Assembly (NCBI RefSeq): GCF_012295615.1
Contig: NZ_CP051183.1
Coordinates: forward strand, 1,059,001-1,123,000
Direction of reading: 5' to 3'
Origin: Bermanella marisrubri
Lineage (GTDB): Bacteria; Pseudomonadota; Gammaproteobacteria; Pseudomonadales; Oceanobacteraceae
DNA: 64,000 nt
Shown here: positions 9,492 through 19,292 of the stretch, in pieces
How the letters are laid out: each line of letters begins with the position of its first letter
How positions within the stretch are numbered: position 1 is the stretch's first letter
Notes under the pieces: model-generated
Databases searched by the model: none
Told to the model about the DNA's origin: nothing
Seen by the model: only the letters and a program-made list of their open reading frames with translations
Program-made: the position numbers and the translations under genes

Positions 9492-12157
9492 TGATGAGCG
9501 TTAAATGTTTGTGTGGCTATTAAGAAATCCTCGATCGCTCGTAATAAATTGTCTTTCCCGTCTTGCCAATATTGAGGTTCTGTTTTTAACTGCGTTTCTG
9601 CGTATTGTAGAGCTTGTTGTAATTCCTGTGCTCCTACGTAACGGCATAAACCGTGTAATTTATGAATAGGTTCAATGAGCGCTTCGGCTTGAGCTTGTTC
9701 AAGCATGGGTTTTAGTGTGTGAATTTCTGAAACCAAGCCATTCAGCATATTTTCAGCAAGTTCACTATTGCCGCCAGCTAGTTTCAGACTCATATGCCAA
9801 TCAAGAATAGGGTTGGTTTCCTGTGGGATAACGTCATGGCTTGCACGCTCTATGAATTTCACCTGATGGTGTGTCCATTTTTTGAGAGTGTGTTCCAGTT
9901 GCTGTTCATCTAAAGGTTTAGTGAGGTAATCATCAAACCCTTTTTTCATTAGTTTTTTGCGCTCATTGGGTAGGGCATGAGCTGTGAGAGCCACGACTGC
10001 GCATTTTTTATCAGGATTATTTTGTCGGATACGCTGTGTTGCTTGGACTCCATCTAAGTCAGGCATCTGTATGTCCATGAAAATGAGATCAAAATTTTGC
10101 TCTGTAGCCAATTCGACAGCTTCTAATCCACCACGTGCAGCCACAACCTGTACATCGAGTTGTTTAAGCCAGGTCGTCACTAACTCTAGGTTGGGTTGAT
10201 TGTCGTCGACTGCAAGCACTCGCACAGGTCTGGCTGTTTCTTCTTGTTGGTTGACAGGAGCGTGTTGTTCATCAAGAAACATTTCTAACATTAGTTTACT
10301 GATGTTTCTAAACGCTACAGGTAATACCAGAGAATCTAAGCCTAGTTGTTCAATGAGTTTGAGATTGCGGCTTTCATTGTTGGGCACCAGTGCAATGACA
10401 TTGCTTTTTTTCGATAGTGATTCGATCATGTCGTAGCTACTGTCTTCAGTAATCTCAATGAATAGGATGTCATGATTGGTGATGGTTTGATTTTGCAACA
10501 TTGCAGGTAGATGTTGGTAGCGCTTTGTGTGGATACCCAAGCGTTGAACTAATCCCTGCAAGGACTGAGAGCTGGCGATTTGGCTGTGGAAAATACCGGC
10601 GCTTAATCCGTACCAGGGGGCATCCTTCCATGAGTTGTCTTCGTTTTCGCAAACTTCAAACGTGGCGCTAAAAAAGAACTCTGAACCGACATGGGCGGTA
10701 CTATCAAATCCAAGTTCTCCTTGCATATGCTCAACTAAATAGCGACTAATGACCAGTCCGAGACCAGTACCACCATAGCGTCGTGATGTGCTTTCATCAC
10801 CTTGAGAGAATGCCTTAAATAAATTCTTTTGCTGGTCGTCCGTCATACCAATGCCGGTGTCTTGCACGCTAAATTTCAGAGTGACATCAGAGCCTTCTTG
10901 TTCTTCGAGCATAACACGAACAATCACGGAACCTGTGTGTGTGAACTTAATGGCATTGTTAATTAGGTTTGTCAGTATTTGCTTTAGACGCAGGCTGTCG
11001 CCCATTATTTCTTGCGGAACATCCTGATATACCAAGGCTGCTAACTCGATATGTTTCTTATGAGCTTCTGGTGCCAGCATGGTAATCACGTCGTCAATAA
11101 TATCTGACACATTGACGGGAGCCTGATCGAGAACAAGTTTACCCGCCTCGATCTTGGAGAAATCGAGAATGTCATTAATGATACTAAGTAGGCTGGTGGA
11201 AGAACTCTCGATCGTCTGTAAGTACTCGAGTTGTCGCTTATTCAAACGCGTGCCAGAAAGTAAGCGTGTAAAGCCTAAAATACCATTCAGTGGCGTGCGA
11301 ATTTCATGGCTCATGTTCGCCAAAAAGTCGGACTTTGTTTGGCTAGCATCAAGGGCCTCACGACGGGCCAAATTCAATTCAATATTTTGAACTTCCAATT
11401 CGTCCAGAGTTTGCTTTAAGTCATCTGTGGCTTGCTCTATATTTTCTTGCAGTTCTGTTTGAGCGCGCTGCAAACTTGCCGCCATTGTATTGATACTACC
11501 GGCTAATTCGTTGAATTCGGCTTGCCTACTCAATTTTACTCTTGCATCCAAGTTGCCCGATTCTAGATGCTCCAACGTTTTTGCAACGTTACCAAGGGGC
11601 TGCGTAATTCTACGACTGAATCGCCACGTGAGAAAAAGCGCTAAAGCACCGAATAATAGTACAAGTAGTATGGTTTGAAATAATTGCTTGTTTTGTAGCA
11701 AGGCCACTTGGGAATAGCCGTATTCAATTTCTATCCAGCCTGTGATTTGCTTCTGAATAGGCTGTTCTTTATCGACGTTGTAGAGCGGAAAACGTAAACG
11801 CTGACTTTTACCTGTTTGGAAACGGTGTAGCTCGCCTTGAATAATACGTGGACCAGAAATCGGATACATATTAGGACCCACCCGCAGAAGTGGTGTTTGA
11901 TCAAGGTTAAGAACAGCGATGGAACGAATATCTTCAAGATCCAAATAGGGTTCTAGGTACTCTCTTGGGATTGGACGCTGGGCATTTTGGATGGTAATCG
12001 CTAGTTGACGGCCCGTCTCTATCGCGTGTGCTTGGGCCTGCAACGAAGTGGTTGTTTGCTGCTGCCATGCAAAGTAGCCTGACATCAGTGCGATTGTCAT
12101 CAGACATGGCAATAGCGTCATTAATACGATGCGCTTTTGTATGCCCCAATAATGCAT
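9479..12157 (-). CDS. barA: Hybrid sensor histidine kinase, BarA/GacS type
   Basis: An 892-residue tripartite kinase that in relatives phosphorylates UvrY/GacA and so drives CsrB-type small RNAs. Order: membrane helix 10-30, periplasmic sensor, second helix near 159-180, HAMP, a coiled coil, HisKA with His284 in 'SHEIRTPLNG', an ATPase domain ('TNLINNAIKFT', 'DTGIGM', 'GGTGLGL'), a degenerate receiver-like stretch (about 510-630), a true receiver with Asp695 in 'FMDIQMPDLDG', and a C-terminal Hpt domain with His832 in 'IHKLHG'. All phosphotransfer residues are present. Location next to cysM-rlmD-relA matches Pseudomonas gacS. The response regulator is not in the window. Confidence 0.92.
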   Translation of the reverse strand: MHYWGIQKRIVLMTLLPCLMTIALMSGYFAWQQQTTTSLQAQAHAIETGRQLAITIQNAQRPIPREYLEPYLDLEDIRSIAVLNLDQTPLLRVGPNMYPISGPRIIQGELHRFQTGKSQRLRFPLYNVDKEQPIQKQITGWIEIEYGYSQVALLQNKQLFQTILLVLLFGALALFLTWRFSRRITQPLGNVAKTLEHLESGNLDARVKLSRQAEFNELAGSINTMAASLQRAQTELQENIEQATDDLKQTLDELEVQNIELNLARREALDASQTKSDFLANMSHEIRTPLNGILGFTRLLSGTRLNKRQLEYLQTIESSSTSLLSIINDILDFSKIEAGKLVLDQAPVNVSDIIDDVITMLAPEAHKKHIELAALVYQDVPQEIMGDSLRLKQILTNLINNAIKFTHTGSVIVRVMLEEQEGSDVTLKFSVQDTGIGMTDDQQKNLFKAFSQGDESTSRRYGGTGLGLVISRYLVEHMQGELGFDSTAHVGSEFFFSATFEVCENEDNSWKDAPWYGLSAGIFHSQIASSQSLQGLVQRLGIHTKRYQHLPAMLQNQTITNHDILFIEITEDSSYDMIESLSKKSNVIALVPNNESRNLKLIEQLGLDSLVLPVAFRNISKLMLEMFLDEQHAPVNQQEETARPVRVLAVDDNQPNLELVTTWLKQLDVQVVAARGGLEAVELATEQNFDLIFMDIQMPDLDGVQATQRIRQNNPDKKCAVVALTAHALPNERKKLMKKGFDDYLTKPLDEQQLEHTLKKWTHHQVKFIERASHDVIPQETNPILDWHMSLKLAGGNSELAENMLNGLVSEIHTLKPMLEQAQAEALIEPIHKLHGLCRYVGAQELQQALQYAETQLKTEPQYWQDGKDNLLRAIEDFLIATQTFNAHHYTS

Positions 12158-12332
12158 GTTTGTGTCTTTCCCTAGGTTTTAATGCAGCCAGAGTTTACCA
12201 GTTAATACAGTCAATGGCTGCTTAATAGCCGGAATACATGACTTGCTATAAGCAAATTGCCATTTAATATTACTAATCACTAAAAAATAGGCGTATTATT
12301 CGCGAAAATAGTTATATTGAGCGGTCAAGATT

Positions 12333-13226
12333 ATGGATTATCCCACTATTGCCGACTTTGTTGGCAACACCCCATTAGTTAAGCTTCAGCGATTGGGGCG
12401 TCAGTCTAGCAATACCATTCTTCTAAAGCTTGAGGGTAATAACCCGGCAGGTTCAGTTAAGGATAGACCAGCGTTAAGTATGATCACGGAAGCTGAAGCC
12501 CGTGGAGACATCCAACCTGGCGATAACCTAATAGAATCTACTAGTGGTAATACGGGTATTGCGCTAGCCATGGCAGCAGCGATGAAAGGTTACAATATGA
12601 CATTGATCATGCCCGATAACCTGAGCATGGAGAGACGCTGGGCAATGGAAGCATACGGAGCGGAGCTCATATTGGTGACCAAAGACGAAGGTATGGAGGG
12701 GGCTCGCGACCTGGCCTTGAAGATGCAAGAGGAAGGTAAGGGGAAGGTGTTGGATCAATTCGGTAATCAAGATAACCCGCTTGCCCATTATAAGGGCACG
12801 GGTCCCGAGATCTGGCGAGATACAAAAGGTACTATTACCCACTTTGTTAGTTCCATGGGAACAACTGGCACTATCATGGGCACCAGTCGTTATTTGAAAG
12901 AACAGAACCCAAATATTCAGATTGTCGGCTTGCAGCCAAAAGAAGGCGCTGCAATTCCTGGTATTCGTCGTTGGCCAGAAGCTTATTTGCCAAAAATATT
13001 TGACGCTACCCGTGTTGACCAAGTGTTAGACATTGGTCAAGAAGAAGCAGAAGTCACCATGCGAGAATTGGCCATGAAAGAAGGTATTTTCTGCGGGGTT
13101 AGTTCTGGTGGTTCGGTAGCAGCGGCATTAAAGTTAGATGAAGAGTTGGAAAATGCGGTGATTGTTTGCATTATTTGTGACAGAGGCGACCGTTATTTAT
13201 CCACTGGCGTTTTTTCTACAGAGTGA
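12333..13226 (+). CDS. cysM: Cysteine synthase B (CysM)
   Basis: PLP enzyme making cysteine from O-acetylserine and sulfide or thiosulfate. PLP-binding Lys43 lies in 'NPAGSVKDRPAL', the substrate loop 'ESTSGNTGIALAMAAA' follows, and the phosphate-binding 'GTTGTIMG' is present. The motif set and 297-residue length fit CysM better than the longer CysK. Divergent from the barA-type kinase; 175 bases of AT-rich sequence between them must hold both promoters. Confidence 0.94.
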   Translation: MDYPTIADFVGNTPLVKLQRLGRQSSNTILLKLEGNNPAGSVKDRPALSMITEAEARGDIQPGDNLIESTSGNTGIALAMAAAMKGYNMTLIMPDNLSMERRWAMEAYGAELILVTKDEGMEGARDLALKMQEEGKGKVLDQFGNQDNPLAHYKGTGPEIWRDTKGTITHFVSSMGTTGTIMGTSRYLKEQNPNIQIVGLQPKEGAAIPGIRRWPEAYLPKIFDATRVDQVLDIGQEEAEVTMRELAMKEGIFCGVSSGGSVAAALKLDEELENAVIVCIICDRGDRYLSTGVFSTE

Positions 13227-13237
13227 TGTTTTTTTAA

Positions 13238-14584
13238 GTGGCAATATTTAACGCGAATAAACGCAGTAAGCGTGGCCGAGATATCAAGCGATCTAGTGGC
13301 CCAGGTGAATTAAAGACCTTAGTTGTGCATGACTTGAGTAACGAAGCTCAGGGCGTGGCTAGAGATGACGATGGGGTTGTCTTTATCGAGGGGGCTTTAC
13401 CAGATGAAAAGGTAGAGGCGTTAATTAGCGAACAACGCCGACGTTTTGCCTTGGCAAAAATCAAACGCATAGTGGAAGCATCGGCTAATCGCGTGGAGCC
13501 ATTGTGCCGGCACTACCAGCGATGTGGTGGTTGTCAGCTGCAGCATTTATCGTCGCAACATCAGATACCCTACAAGCAAAATAATTTACAGCATGAGTTT
13601 GCCAGTAAGCTAAAAATTGATTCTGCGCCATGGCAGACGCCAATCACTGGAGACGCGTACGGATATCGGCGTCGTGCGCGTATTGGTATTCGCTATCGTC
13701 ATAAAACCGGAGAAGTTATTGTTGGTTTTCGTGAGCAGCAAAATAGCCACCTTACGGATATCAGCGAATGTCCTGTGTTAGTGAGCGAACTTCAAAATCT
13801 CATTCCCTCTCTGAAATCGGTACTAAAAAAAGTGCAAAAGGTAGAGGTCGTTACTCAAGCGCAATTATTGGCAGGTGATGATCTTAGTGTGGTGAGTTTA
13901 CGGGCCATTAAGTCACTTCCGCAAAGTGATAAGCAAATACTTATAGAGTGGGCCAAAAGCGAAGCTGTGCAACTAGATATACAAGGTGACGATGCGATTG
14001 AAACGCTTTTTCAGCCAAATGATAAGACCCTTTGGTTTAATGTGGCAGGCATGCGTATTCATTTTGCTAGCAATAGTTTTATCCAAGCCAATGGTCGGGT
14101 CAATGAGCAGATGGTACAGACTGCATTACAATGGTTGAACGTAAAAGCTCATGAGACCGTGCTGGATTTGTTTGCAGGATTAGGCAACTTCACACTACCT
14201 CTGGCACAACACGCTAAGCGAGTCTGTGCTGTAGAGCTAGACAAAAAAATGGTTGCAGATTTGCAACACAACGCGCAACGCAATGAATTAAGCAATGTGG
14301 ACGTTCAGCTAGGAAATCTAGACAATTTAGATGCTGTTGAACGTTTATCAGCGGCAGATGTCATTGTCTTGGATCCACCCAGAGCAGGGGCTGCGGTAAT
14401 TATGCCTTGGGTAGCAAAACAAAAGAGCCGTGTCTTGTATGTGGCATGTGAACCTTCATCTCTCATTAGGGATGCCGCTGTTCTAGTGGAGTCCGGCTTT
14501 AAATTGGATAAGGTCGTAGTCTTAGATATGTTTCCGCAAACCAAGCATGTGGAGACTATGGCATTATTCAGCCCGCCCAGTTAA
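13238..14584 (+). CDS. rlmD: 23S rRNA m5U1939 methyltransferase RlmD (RumA)
   Basis: SAM-dependent methyltransferase of 448 residues. An N-terminal TRAM domain (about 25-80) is followed by the iron-sulfur cysteines 90, 96 and 99 in 'CRHYQRCGGC', with the fourth probably in 'ISECPVL'. SAM motif 'LDLFAGLGNFTLPLA' and the catalytic Cys404 in 'YVACEPSSL' are intact. GTG start chosen because the N-terminus then matches the family; the ribosome site is poor. Eleven bases after cysM and nine before relA. Confidence 0.94.
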   Translation: MAIFNANKRSKRGRDIKRSSGPGELKTLVVHDLSNEAQGVARDDDGVVFIEGALPDEKVEALISEQRRRFALAKIKRIVEASANRVEPLCRHYQRCGGCQLQHLSSQHQIPYKQNNLQHEFASKLKIDSAPWQTPITGDAYGYRRRARIGIRYRHKTGEVIVGFREQQNSHLTDISECPVLVSELQNLIPSLKSVLKKVQKVEVVTQAQLLAGDDLSVVSLRAIKSLPQSDKQILIEWAKSEAVQLDIQGDDAIETLFQPNDKTLWFNVAGMRIHFASNSFIQANGRVNEQMVQTALQWLNVKAHETVLDLFAGLGNFTLPLAQHAKRVCAVELDKKMVADLQHNAQRNELSNVDVQLGNLDNLDAVERLSAADVIVLDPPRAGAAVIMPWVAKQKSRVLYVACEPSSLIRDAAVLVESGFKLDKVVVLDMFPQTKHVETMALFSPPS

Positions 14585-14593
14585 GGATACAAA

Positions 14594-16837
14594 GTGGTAA
14601 AAGTACGCGACGATCACTACATCAACGACGGTGTATTGGATACGGAAAGGTTGTTACAAGACTTGAGTCAACAGGTCGAAATTCGTGATCCTGATATATT
14701 TCGGCGCGCATGCGATCTCGCTCAGACCATTGAGATGGATGCCATCAGTAATCATGCGCAATGGAACTCGGATATGTCGAGTTTGCAGATTGGTATTGAG
14801 ATGACACAGGTGCTGGCGGAATTGCACATGGATCAAGCCAGTGTCATCGCCGCGATTATCTATCGACCTGTACGTGAGGGAAGACTCAGTTTAGAAAAGG
14901 TCGAAAAAGAATTTGGCGAAGAAATTGCGAAACTGATCGATGGTGTATTGCGTATGGCGGCAATTACACAGGCGCAAAGTGCTTCGCGATTAAAGGTTTT
15001 AGGTCAAAGCGAAGCGCAAGTTGAGCACATTCGCAAAATGCTGGTGGCTATGATCGATGATGTACGTGTTGCATTGATCAAACTTGCAGAACGGACGAGT
15101 GTTATTCGGGTAGTCAAAAATGCGCCAGAAGAGCGCCGTATGAAGGTGGCCAGAGAAGTCTTCGATGTTTATGCGCCTTTGGCTCATCGATTGGGTATTG
15201 GTCACATAAAATGGGAGCTAGAGGACCTTAGCTTTCGCTATCTAGAACCCGAAGCCTACAAACAAATTGCAAAGTTACTCGATGAAAAGCGTTTAGATCG
15301 CCAAGAATATGTAGCCAATGTGGTTGAGACATTGAAGAACGCGATTGAAGCATCGGGGATTGAATGCGATGTGCAAGGGCGAGCGAAGCATATCTATAGT
15401 ATTTGGCGAAAAATGAATCGCAAGAATATTGATTTTGGCCAAGTTTACGACATTCGAGCGGTACGTATTTTGGTACCAGAAGTGAAAGATTGTTATGCCG
15501 CATTGGGTATAACCCACACTTTCTGGAAACACATCCCCCACGAATTTGATGACTACATCGCTAACCCAAAAGAAAACGGTTATCGCTCCTTACATACAGC
15601 AGTGATTGGCCCCGAGGGCAAGGTGCTAGAAGTACAAATTCGTACATTCGATATGCACGAAGATGCCGAATTAGGTGTGTGCGCCCACTGGTTATATAAA
15701 GGCACCGACGTCAGTAGCAAAGACAACGGCTATGAGGAAAAGATCTCATGGCTACGCCAAGTACTTGAGTGGCATGATGAATTGGGTGATTTGGGCGAAT
15801 TGATGGGAAGTCTTCGCCAAGATGTCACACCTGACCGTGTTTATGTCTTCACACCTGAAGGCCACGTCGTTGATTTACCGCCGGAATCGACCCCTATTGA
15901 TTTTGCATACAGAGTGCATACGGAGATTGGTCATCGTTGCCGTGGTGCGAAAATAAATGGACGAATAGTGCCTTTGTCATACCGTGTGAAAACCGGAGAT
16001 CAAGTAGAGATATTAACCAGTAAAGAAGCACATCCCAGTCGTGATTGGTTAAACCCTGAAAACGGTTATGTCTCTACCAGTCGTGCAAGGGCAAAAGTCG
16101 CTGCTTGGTTTAAGTCGCAAGCACGTGATCAGAATATCATTGATGGAAAAGGCGTATTACTGCCAGAGCTGAAGCGCATTGGTTTCCGCAACATTAACGT
16201 ACAGGAATTAGCACAAGATTGTAATTTCCACAGCGTTGAAGACCTGTATGCCGCCGTTGGGGCCGGAACATTGCGTGTTTCCCAAGTGCTCAGTCATGCT
16301 CAGCGTCAAATAGCACCACAACAGCAAGAGAAGGAATCACAACTTAGTCTACTTCCCCAAACTAGCACGCCACAGCAGATTGAAGGCAGTGATGATGTCT
16401 ACATTCATGGCGTTGGCAAGCTTTTAACGAGTATTGCACCTTGTTGCCAGCCGGTACCTGGTGACCCTATTGTAGGTTATGTGACGCAGGGTCGAGGTAT
16501 TAGTATTCATCGTGCCGATTGTATTAATGTGCTTAATTTAAAGCGCCACCACGGCAACAGAATTACTGAAGTCAGCTGGGGTCAGCAACCCGAGAATTTG
16601 TATCCGGTCGAGGTAGTATTGAAAGCTTACGATCGAAGAGGTTTGGTGAAAGATGTCAGTATGACATTGGCCAACGATGAGGTAAATATAGTTTCGTTTA
16701 ATACCTTGTCTCAAGATGACGGAACAGCGGATCTCAAAGTGACCATTGAAATCGACAGCTTGCAGCGTTTAGGTAAGATCTTAAATAAACTGCAGATGCT
16801 GCCAAATATCATTGATGTTCGTCGTGAGCATCATTAA
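14594..16837 (+). CDS. relA: (p)ppGpp synthetase RelA
   Basis: A 747-residue ribosome-associated alarmone synthetase. The N-terminal hydrolase region lacks the HD/ED residues of SpoT (the place of 'HDxxED' reads 'IYRPVRE'), so it should be synthetase-only. Synthetase motifs include 'YDIRAVRIL', 'DYIANPKENGYRSLHT' and 'EVQIRTFDMHEDAE'. TGS ('VYVFTPEGHVVDLP') and a C-terminal ACT domain follow. GTG start with AAGGA upstream. Runs directly into mazG, an order shared with Pseudomonas and E. coli. Confidence 0.96.
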   Translation: MVKVRDDHYINDGVLDTERLLQDLSQQVEIRDPDIFRRACDLAQTIEMDAISNHAQWNSDMSSLQIGIEMTQVLAELHMDQASVIAAIIYRPVREGRLSLEKVEKEFGEEIAKLIDGVLRMAAITQAQSASRLKVLGQSEAQVEHIRKMLVAMIDDVRVALIKLAERTSVIRVVKNAPEERRMKVAREVFDVYAPLAHRLGIGHIKWELEDLSFRYLEPEAYKQIAKLLDEKRLDRQEYVANVVETLKNAIEASGIECDVQGRAKHIYSIWRKMNRKNIDFGQVYDIRAVRILVPEVKDCYAALGITHTFWKHIPHEFDDYIANPKENGYRSLHTAVIGPEGKVLEVQIRTFDMHEDAELGVCAHWLYKGTDVSSKDNGYEEKISWLRQVLEWHDELGDLGELMGSLRQDVTPDRVYVFTPEGHVVDLPPESTPIDFAYRVHTEIGHRCRGAKINGRIVPLSYRVKTGDQVEILTSKEAHPSRDWLNPENGYVSTSRARAKVAAWFKSQARDQNIIDGKGVLLPELKRIGFRNINVQELAQDCNFHSVEDLYAAVGAGTLRVSQVLSHAQRQIAPQQQEKESQLSLLPQTSTPQQIEGSDDVYIHGVGKLLTSIAPCCQPVPGDPIVGYVTQGRGISIHRADCINVLNLKRHHGNRITEVSWGQQPENLYPVEVVLKAYDRRGLVKDVSMTLANDEVNIVSFNTLSQDDGTADLKVTIEIDSLQRLGKILNKLQMLPNIIDVRREHH

Positions 16838-16845
16838 AGGTTTAT

Positions 16846-17676
16846 ATGACACAGTACACGGTTGACGATTTACTTTATCTTATGGAGCGCCTGCGTGACC
16901 CTCAGACGGGCTGCCCTTGGGACATTAAGCAGACCTTTGACTCGATAGTACCTTATACCTTAGAAGAGGTTTATGAGGTGGTAGATGCTATCGAGTCAAA
17001 AGACTATGGTCATTTGAAAGAAGAGCTGGGGGATTTGCTGTTTCAAATTATTTTTTACGCTCAAATTGGTAAAGAATCAAATTATTTCGCTTTTACAGAT
17101 ATTGTTCACACCTTGGTTGATAAGTTGGTTCGACGCCATCCTCATGTTTTTCCAAGTGGTAGTTTGCATGCTGAGAATCGTGAATCAGAACTAGGCGAAG
17201 CTGAAATCAAGGCGAATTGGGAAAAGATCAAACAGCAAGAGCGTAACGAAAAGGCTCAATTGAGTGCGGCCCAATCCAAATCCAGTGTTTTAGATGATAT
17301 TCCGCATGCGTTACCGGCATTGCAGCGCGCGGAAAAGCTTCAGAAGCGAGCTTCCACTCAAGGATTCGATTGGTCTGACCCCATGCCTGTTATAGACAAA
17401 ATAGAGGAAGAAATCTCAGAACTTCGTGAGGCAATTAATTCGGGTCGGCAGGAGCATATACAAGACGAGTTGGGTGACGTGTTTTTTGCCGTGGCTAATT
17501 TAAGTCGTCATTTGGGGGTTAAGTCTGAAGTAGCTTTACGTAGTACTAATAATAAGTTTACGCGACGTTTTCAATTTGTTGAATCTGAGCTGGCGAAGCA
17601 AGGAATTACATTAAGTGAAGCGGGTTTGCAGCAAATGGATGCATTGTGGGATGAGGCCAAAAAAAGAGGCCTTTAA
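16846..17676 (+). CDS. mazG: Nucleoside triphosphate pyrophosphohydrolase MazG
   Basis: Hydrolyses NTPs to NMPs and lowers ppGpp in E. coli, which fits its place behind relA. The 276-residue protein has two MazG domains, each with the EExxE...ExxD metal motif: 'EEVYEVVDAI...EELGDLLFQI' in the first and 'EEEISELREAI...DELGDVFFAV' in the second. An AAAGG ribosome site precedes the ATG. Convergent with rsmJ with only 14 bases between stops. Confidence 0.94.
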   Translation: MTQYTVDDLLYLMERLRDPQTGCPWDIKQTFDSIVPYTLEEVYEVVDAIESKDYGHLKEELGDLLFQIIFYAQIGKESNYFAFTDIVHTLVDKLVRRHPHVFPSGSLHAENRESELGEAEIKANWEKIKQQERNEKAQLSAAQSKSSVLDDIPHALPALQRAEKLQKRASTQGFDWSDPMPVIDKIEEEISELREAINSGRQEHIQDELGDVFFAVANLSRHLGVKSEVALRSTNNKFTRRFQFVESELAKQGITLSEAGLQQMDALWDEAKKRGL

Positions 17677-17680
17677 TATT
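17654..17680 (+). terminator. Possible short terminator at the mazG 3' end
   Basis: AGGCC / GGCCT stem with a 9-base A-rich loop across the mazG stop, then TTT. The stem is only 5 bp and the T run is short, so this is a weak call. Confidence 0.35.
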
Positions 17681-17690
17681 ATGTGGGCAC

Positions 17691-18470
17691 CTATTCAGTG
17701 TCTTTCATTGATTGAATTACATATATATCAAAGCGATTGGCTTTTCCTTCATGGCTAATCGTAGGCTGCCGATTGCTTAAGAAGGGACTTTTACGTGGAC
17801 GTTTAACCACCACACGATAGCGGGCGAGATCTAGAGCGGGCTCAAGCAACCCATCAGCATCCTCATCTTTACCCACCATATCGCGAAAATATTGCATGGA
17901 TTTTTTGACCTGAGCGCTTTTTTTCTCACTGTGCGGGAACATAGGGTCCAGATAAACCACATCAAATGACTCTTGCAGTTGCGATAAAGAATCTAAAGCA
18001 TCCCCTTTGAATAACGACATGCGCTGAGTGATATCACGTACGTCGGTATTGAGTCCGGCTCTTTCTAGTCCATCTTGAAGTAGTAATGCTACCACTGGAT
18101 GGCGCTCAATCATGGTCACATTACAACCTAGTGCAGCTAAAATAAAGCTGTCTGTGGCTGTACCTGCTGTCGCGTCTAGAACGGACAAACGTGCCTTTTG
18201 TTTTACACCTATTGCTTTTGCAATAGCCTGACCGTTACCACCACCATGATTGCGTCTCCATGTGAGTCCGCCGTCGGCAAAGTCGATACGAAGTTCGCCC
18301 ATGGGTTTTTTGGTCACTTGCTTGAGTGCTAATCCATCCATGTCATAGAACAGATATAAACCATCTTGGTTAGGCCGTTGAAAAACACCAATGTTTAATT
18401 CATTGGCGTATTCCTTAGCCGTTTTGATGAGTGTATCGTCCGCGCAAATAACACCAATAGGATATTGCAT
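17691..18470 (-). CDS. rsmJ: 16S rRNA m2G1516 methyltransferase RsmJ
   Basis: A 259-residue SAM-dependent methyltransferase. The SAM site 'LDATAGTATDSFILAALG' and the catalytic 'LDPMFPH' motif characteristic of RsmJ (YhiQ) are both present. Its start overlaps the uppP stop (TAATG), so it is the last gene of a tsaB-uppP-rsmJ transcript. Confidence 0.92.
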   Translation of the reverse strand: MQYPIGVICADDTLIKTAKEYANELNIGVFQRPNQDGLYLFYDMDGLALKQVTKKPMGELRIDFADGGLTWRRNHGGGNGQAIAKAIGVKQKARLSVLDATAGTATDSFILAALGCNVTMIERHPVVALLLQDGLERAGLNTDVRDITQRMSLFKGDALDSLSQLQESFDVVYLDPMFPHSEKKSAQVKKSMQYFRDMVGKDEDADGLLEPALDLARYRVVVKRPRKSPFLSNRQPTISHEGKANRFDIYVIQSMKDTE

Positions 18471-19282
18471 TATTCAACCAGTCCTAAAGCAACAAATGCG
18501 ATGAGGAAACAACCTAAAATTAAGCGATAAATAACGAACGGCTTCATAGAAAGCTGTTCAATGAGTTTTAAGAAGAAATAGATACAGATATAGGCGCTAA
18601 TCGCGCTAACCAGTGCGCCCATGAAGATAAAGGACCAAGGAATAGGTGAAATGGTAGTGAGTAACTCATACGATTTATAGCTTCCAGCCAGCAGAATCAA
18701 GGGCATAGATATTAAAAAGCTAAAGCGAGCAGCAGCACTTCGAGAATATCCCATTAACATGGCCGCGGTAATTGTAATACCTGAACGGCTGGTGCCAGGA
18801 ATGAGGGCTAACGCTTGGGCTATACCTATATACAGTGCATGTTTTGCGGGCATGTCATTGATTTGTTTTAACAAGTGCTGGCGTGTATCGGCATACCATA
18901 ATAAAAGCCCGAAAATAATTGTGGTTGCGGCGATGACAAGCGCATTACGTAAATAGTCTTCAATTAAACCATCAAAACATATACCCAGCAGCCCTGCAGG
19001 AATCGTTGCTATGACCACCCACCAAGCTAGACGAGCATCACTGTTAGGTTTGTGGTGTATATGCTGTTGAGACAAACCGACGAGTATTTGTTTGATGTCT
19101 TTTCGGAAATAACTCATGACTGCGATGAGTGTACCCACGTGTACGGCCACATCAAATGCCAAGCCTTGATCGGGCCAACCTAATAATTGTGAGGGTAGTA
19201 TTAAATGTGCAGAACTTGATATGGGTAAAAACTCTGTCAATCCCTGCAGAATTGCGAGTACGATCGCTTGCCACCATTCCAT
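18470..19282 (-). CDS. uppP: Undecaprenyl-diphosphatase UppP (BacA)
   Basis: Integral membrane phosphatase that recycles the lipid carrier for peptidoglycan and other polymers. The 270-residue, multi-helix protein has both family signatures: 'GLTEFLPISSSAHL' near the N-terminus and 'PGTSRSGITI' near residues 168-177. Seven to eight hydrophobic segments are visible. It works on the product of UppS, encoded at 52 kb. Ten bases after tsaB. Confidence 0.95.
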   Translation of the reverse strand: MEWWQAIVLAILQGLTEFLPISSSAHLILPSQLLGWPDQGLAFDVAVHVGTLIAVMSYFRKDIKQILVGLSQQHIHHKPNSDARLAWWVVIATIPAGLLGICFDGLIEDYLRNALVIAATTIIFGLLLWYADTRQHLLKQINDMPAKHALYIGIAQALALIPGTSRSGITITAAMLMGYSRSAAARFSFLISMPLILLAGSYKSYELLTTISPIPWSFIFMGALVSAISAYICIYFFLKLIEQLSMKPFVIYRLILGCFLIAFVALGLVE

Positions 19283-19292
19283 ATCGTTCTGC

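Noticed and set aside
9984-10436. Plus-strand frames opposite the BarA-type kinase
   Set aside because: Antisense shadows of a gene with complete domain structure.
14594-16837. Bifunctional SpoT/Rel instead of RelA
   Set aside because: The HD/ED hydrolase residues are replaced and the mazG neighbour fits RelA.
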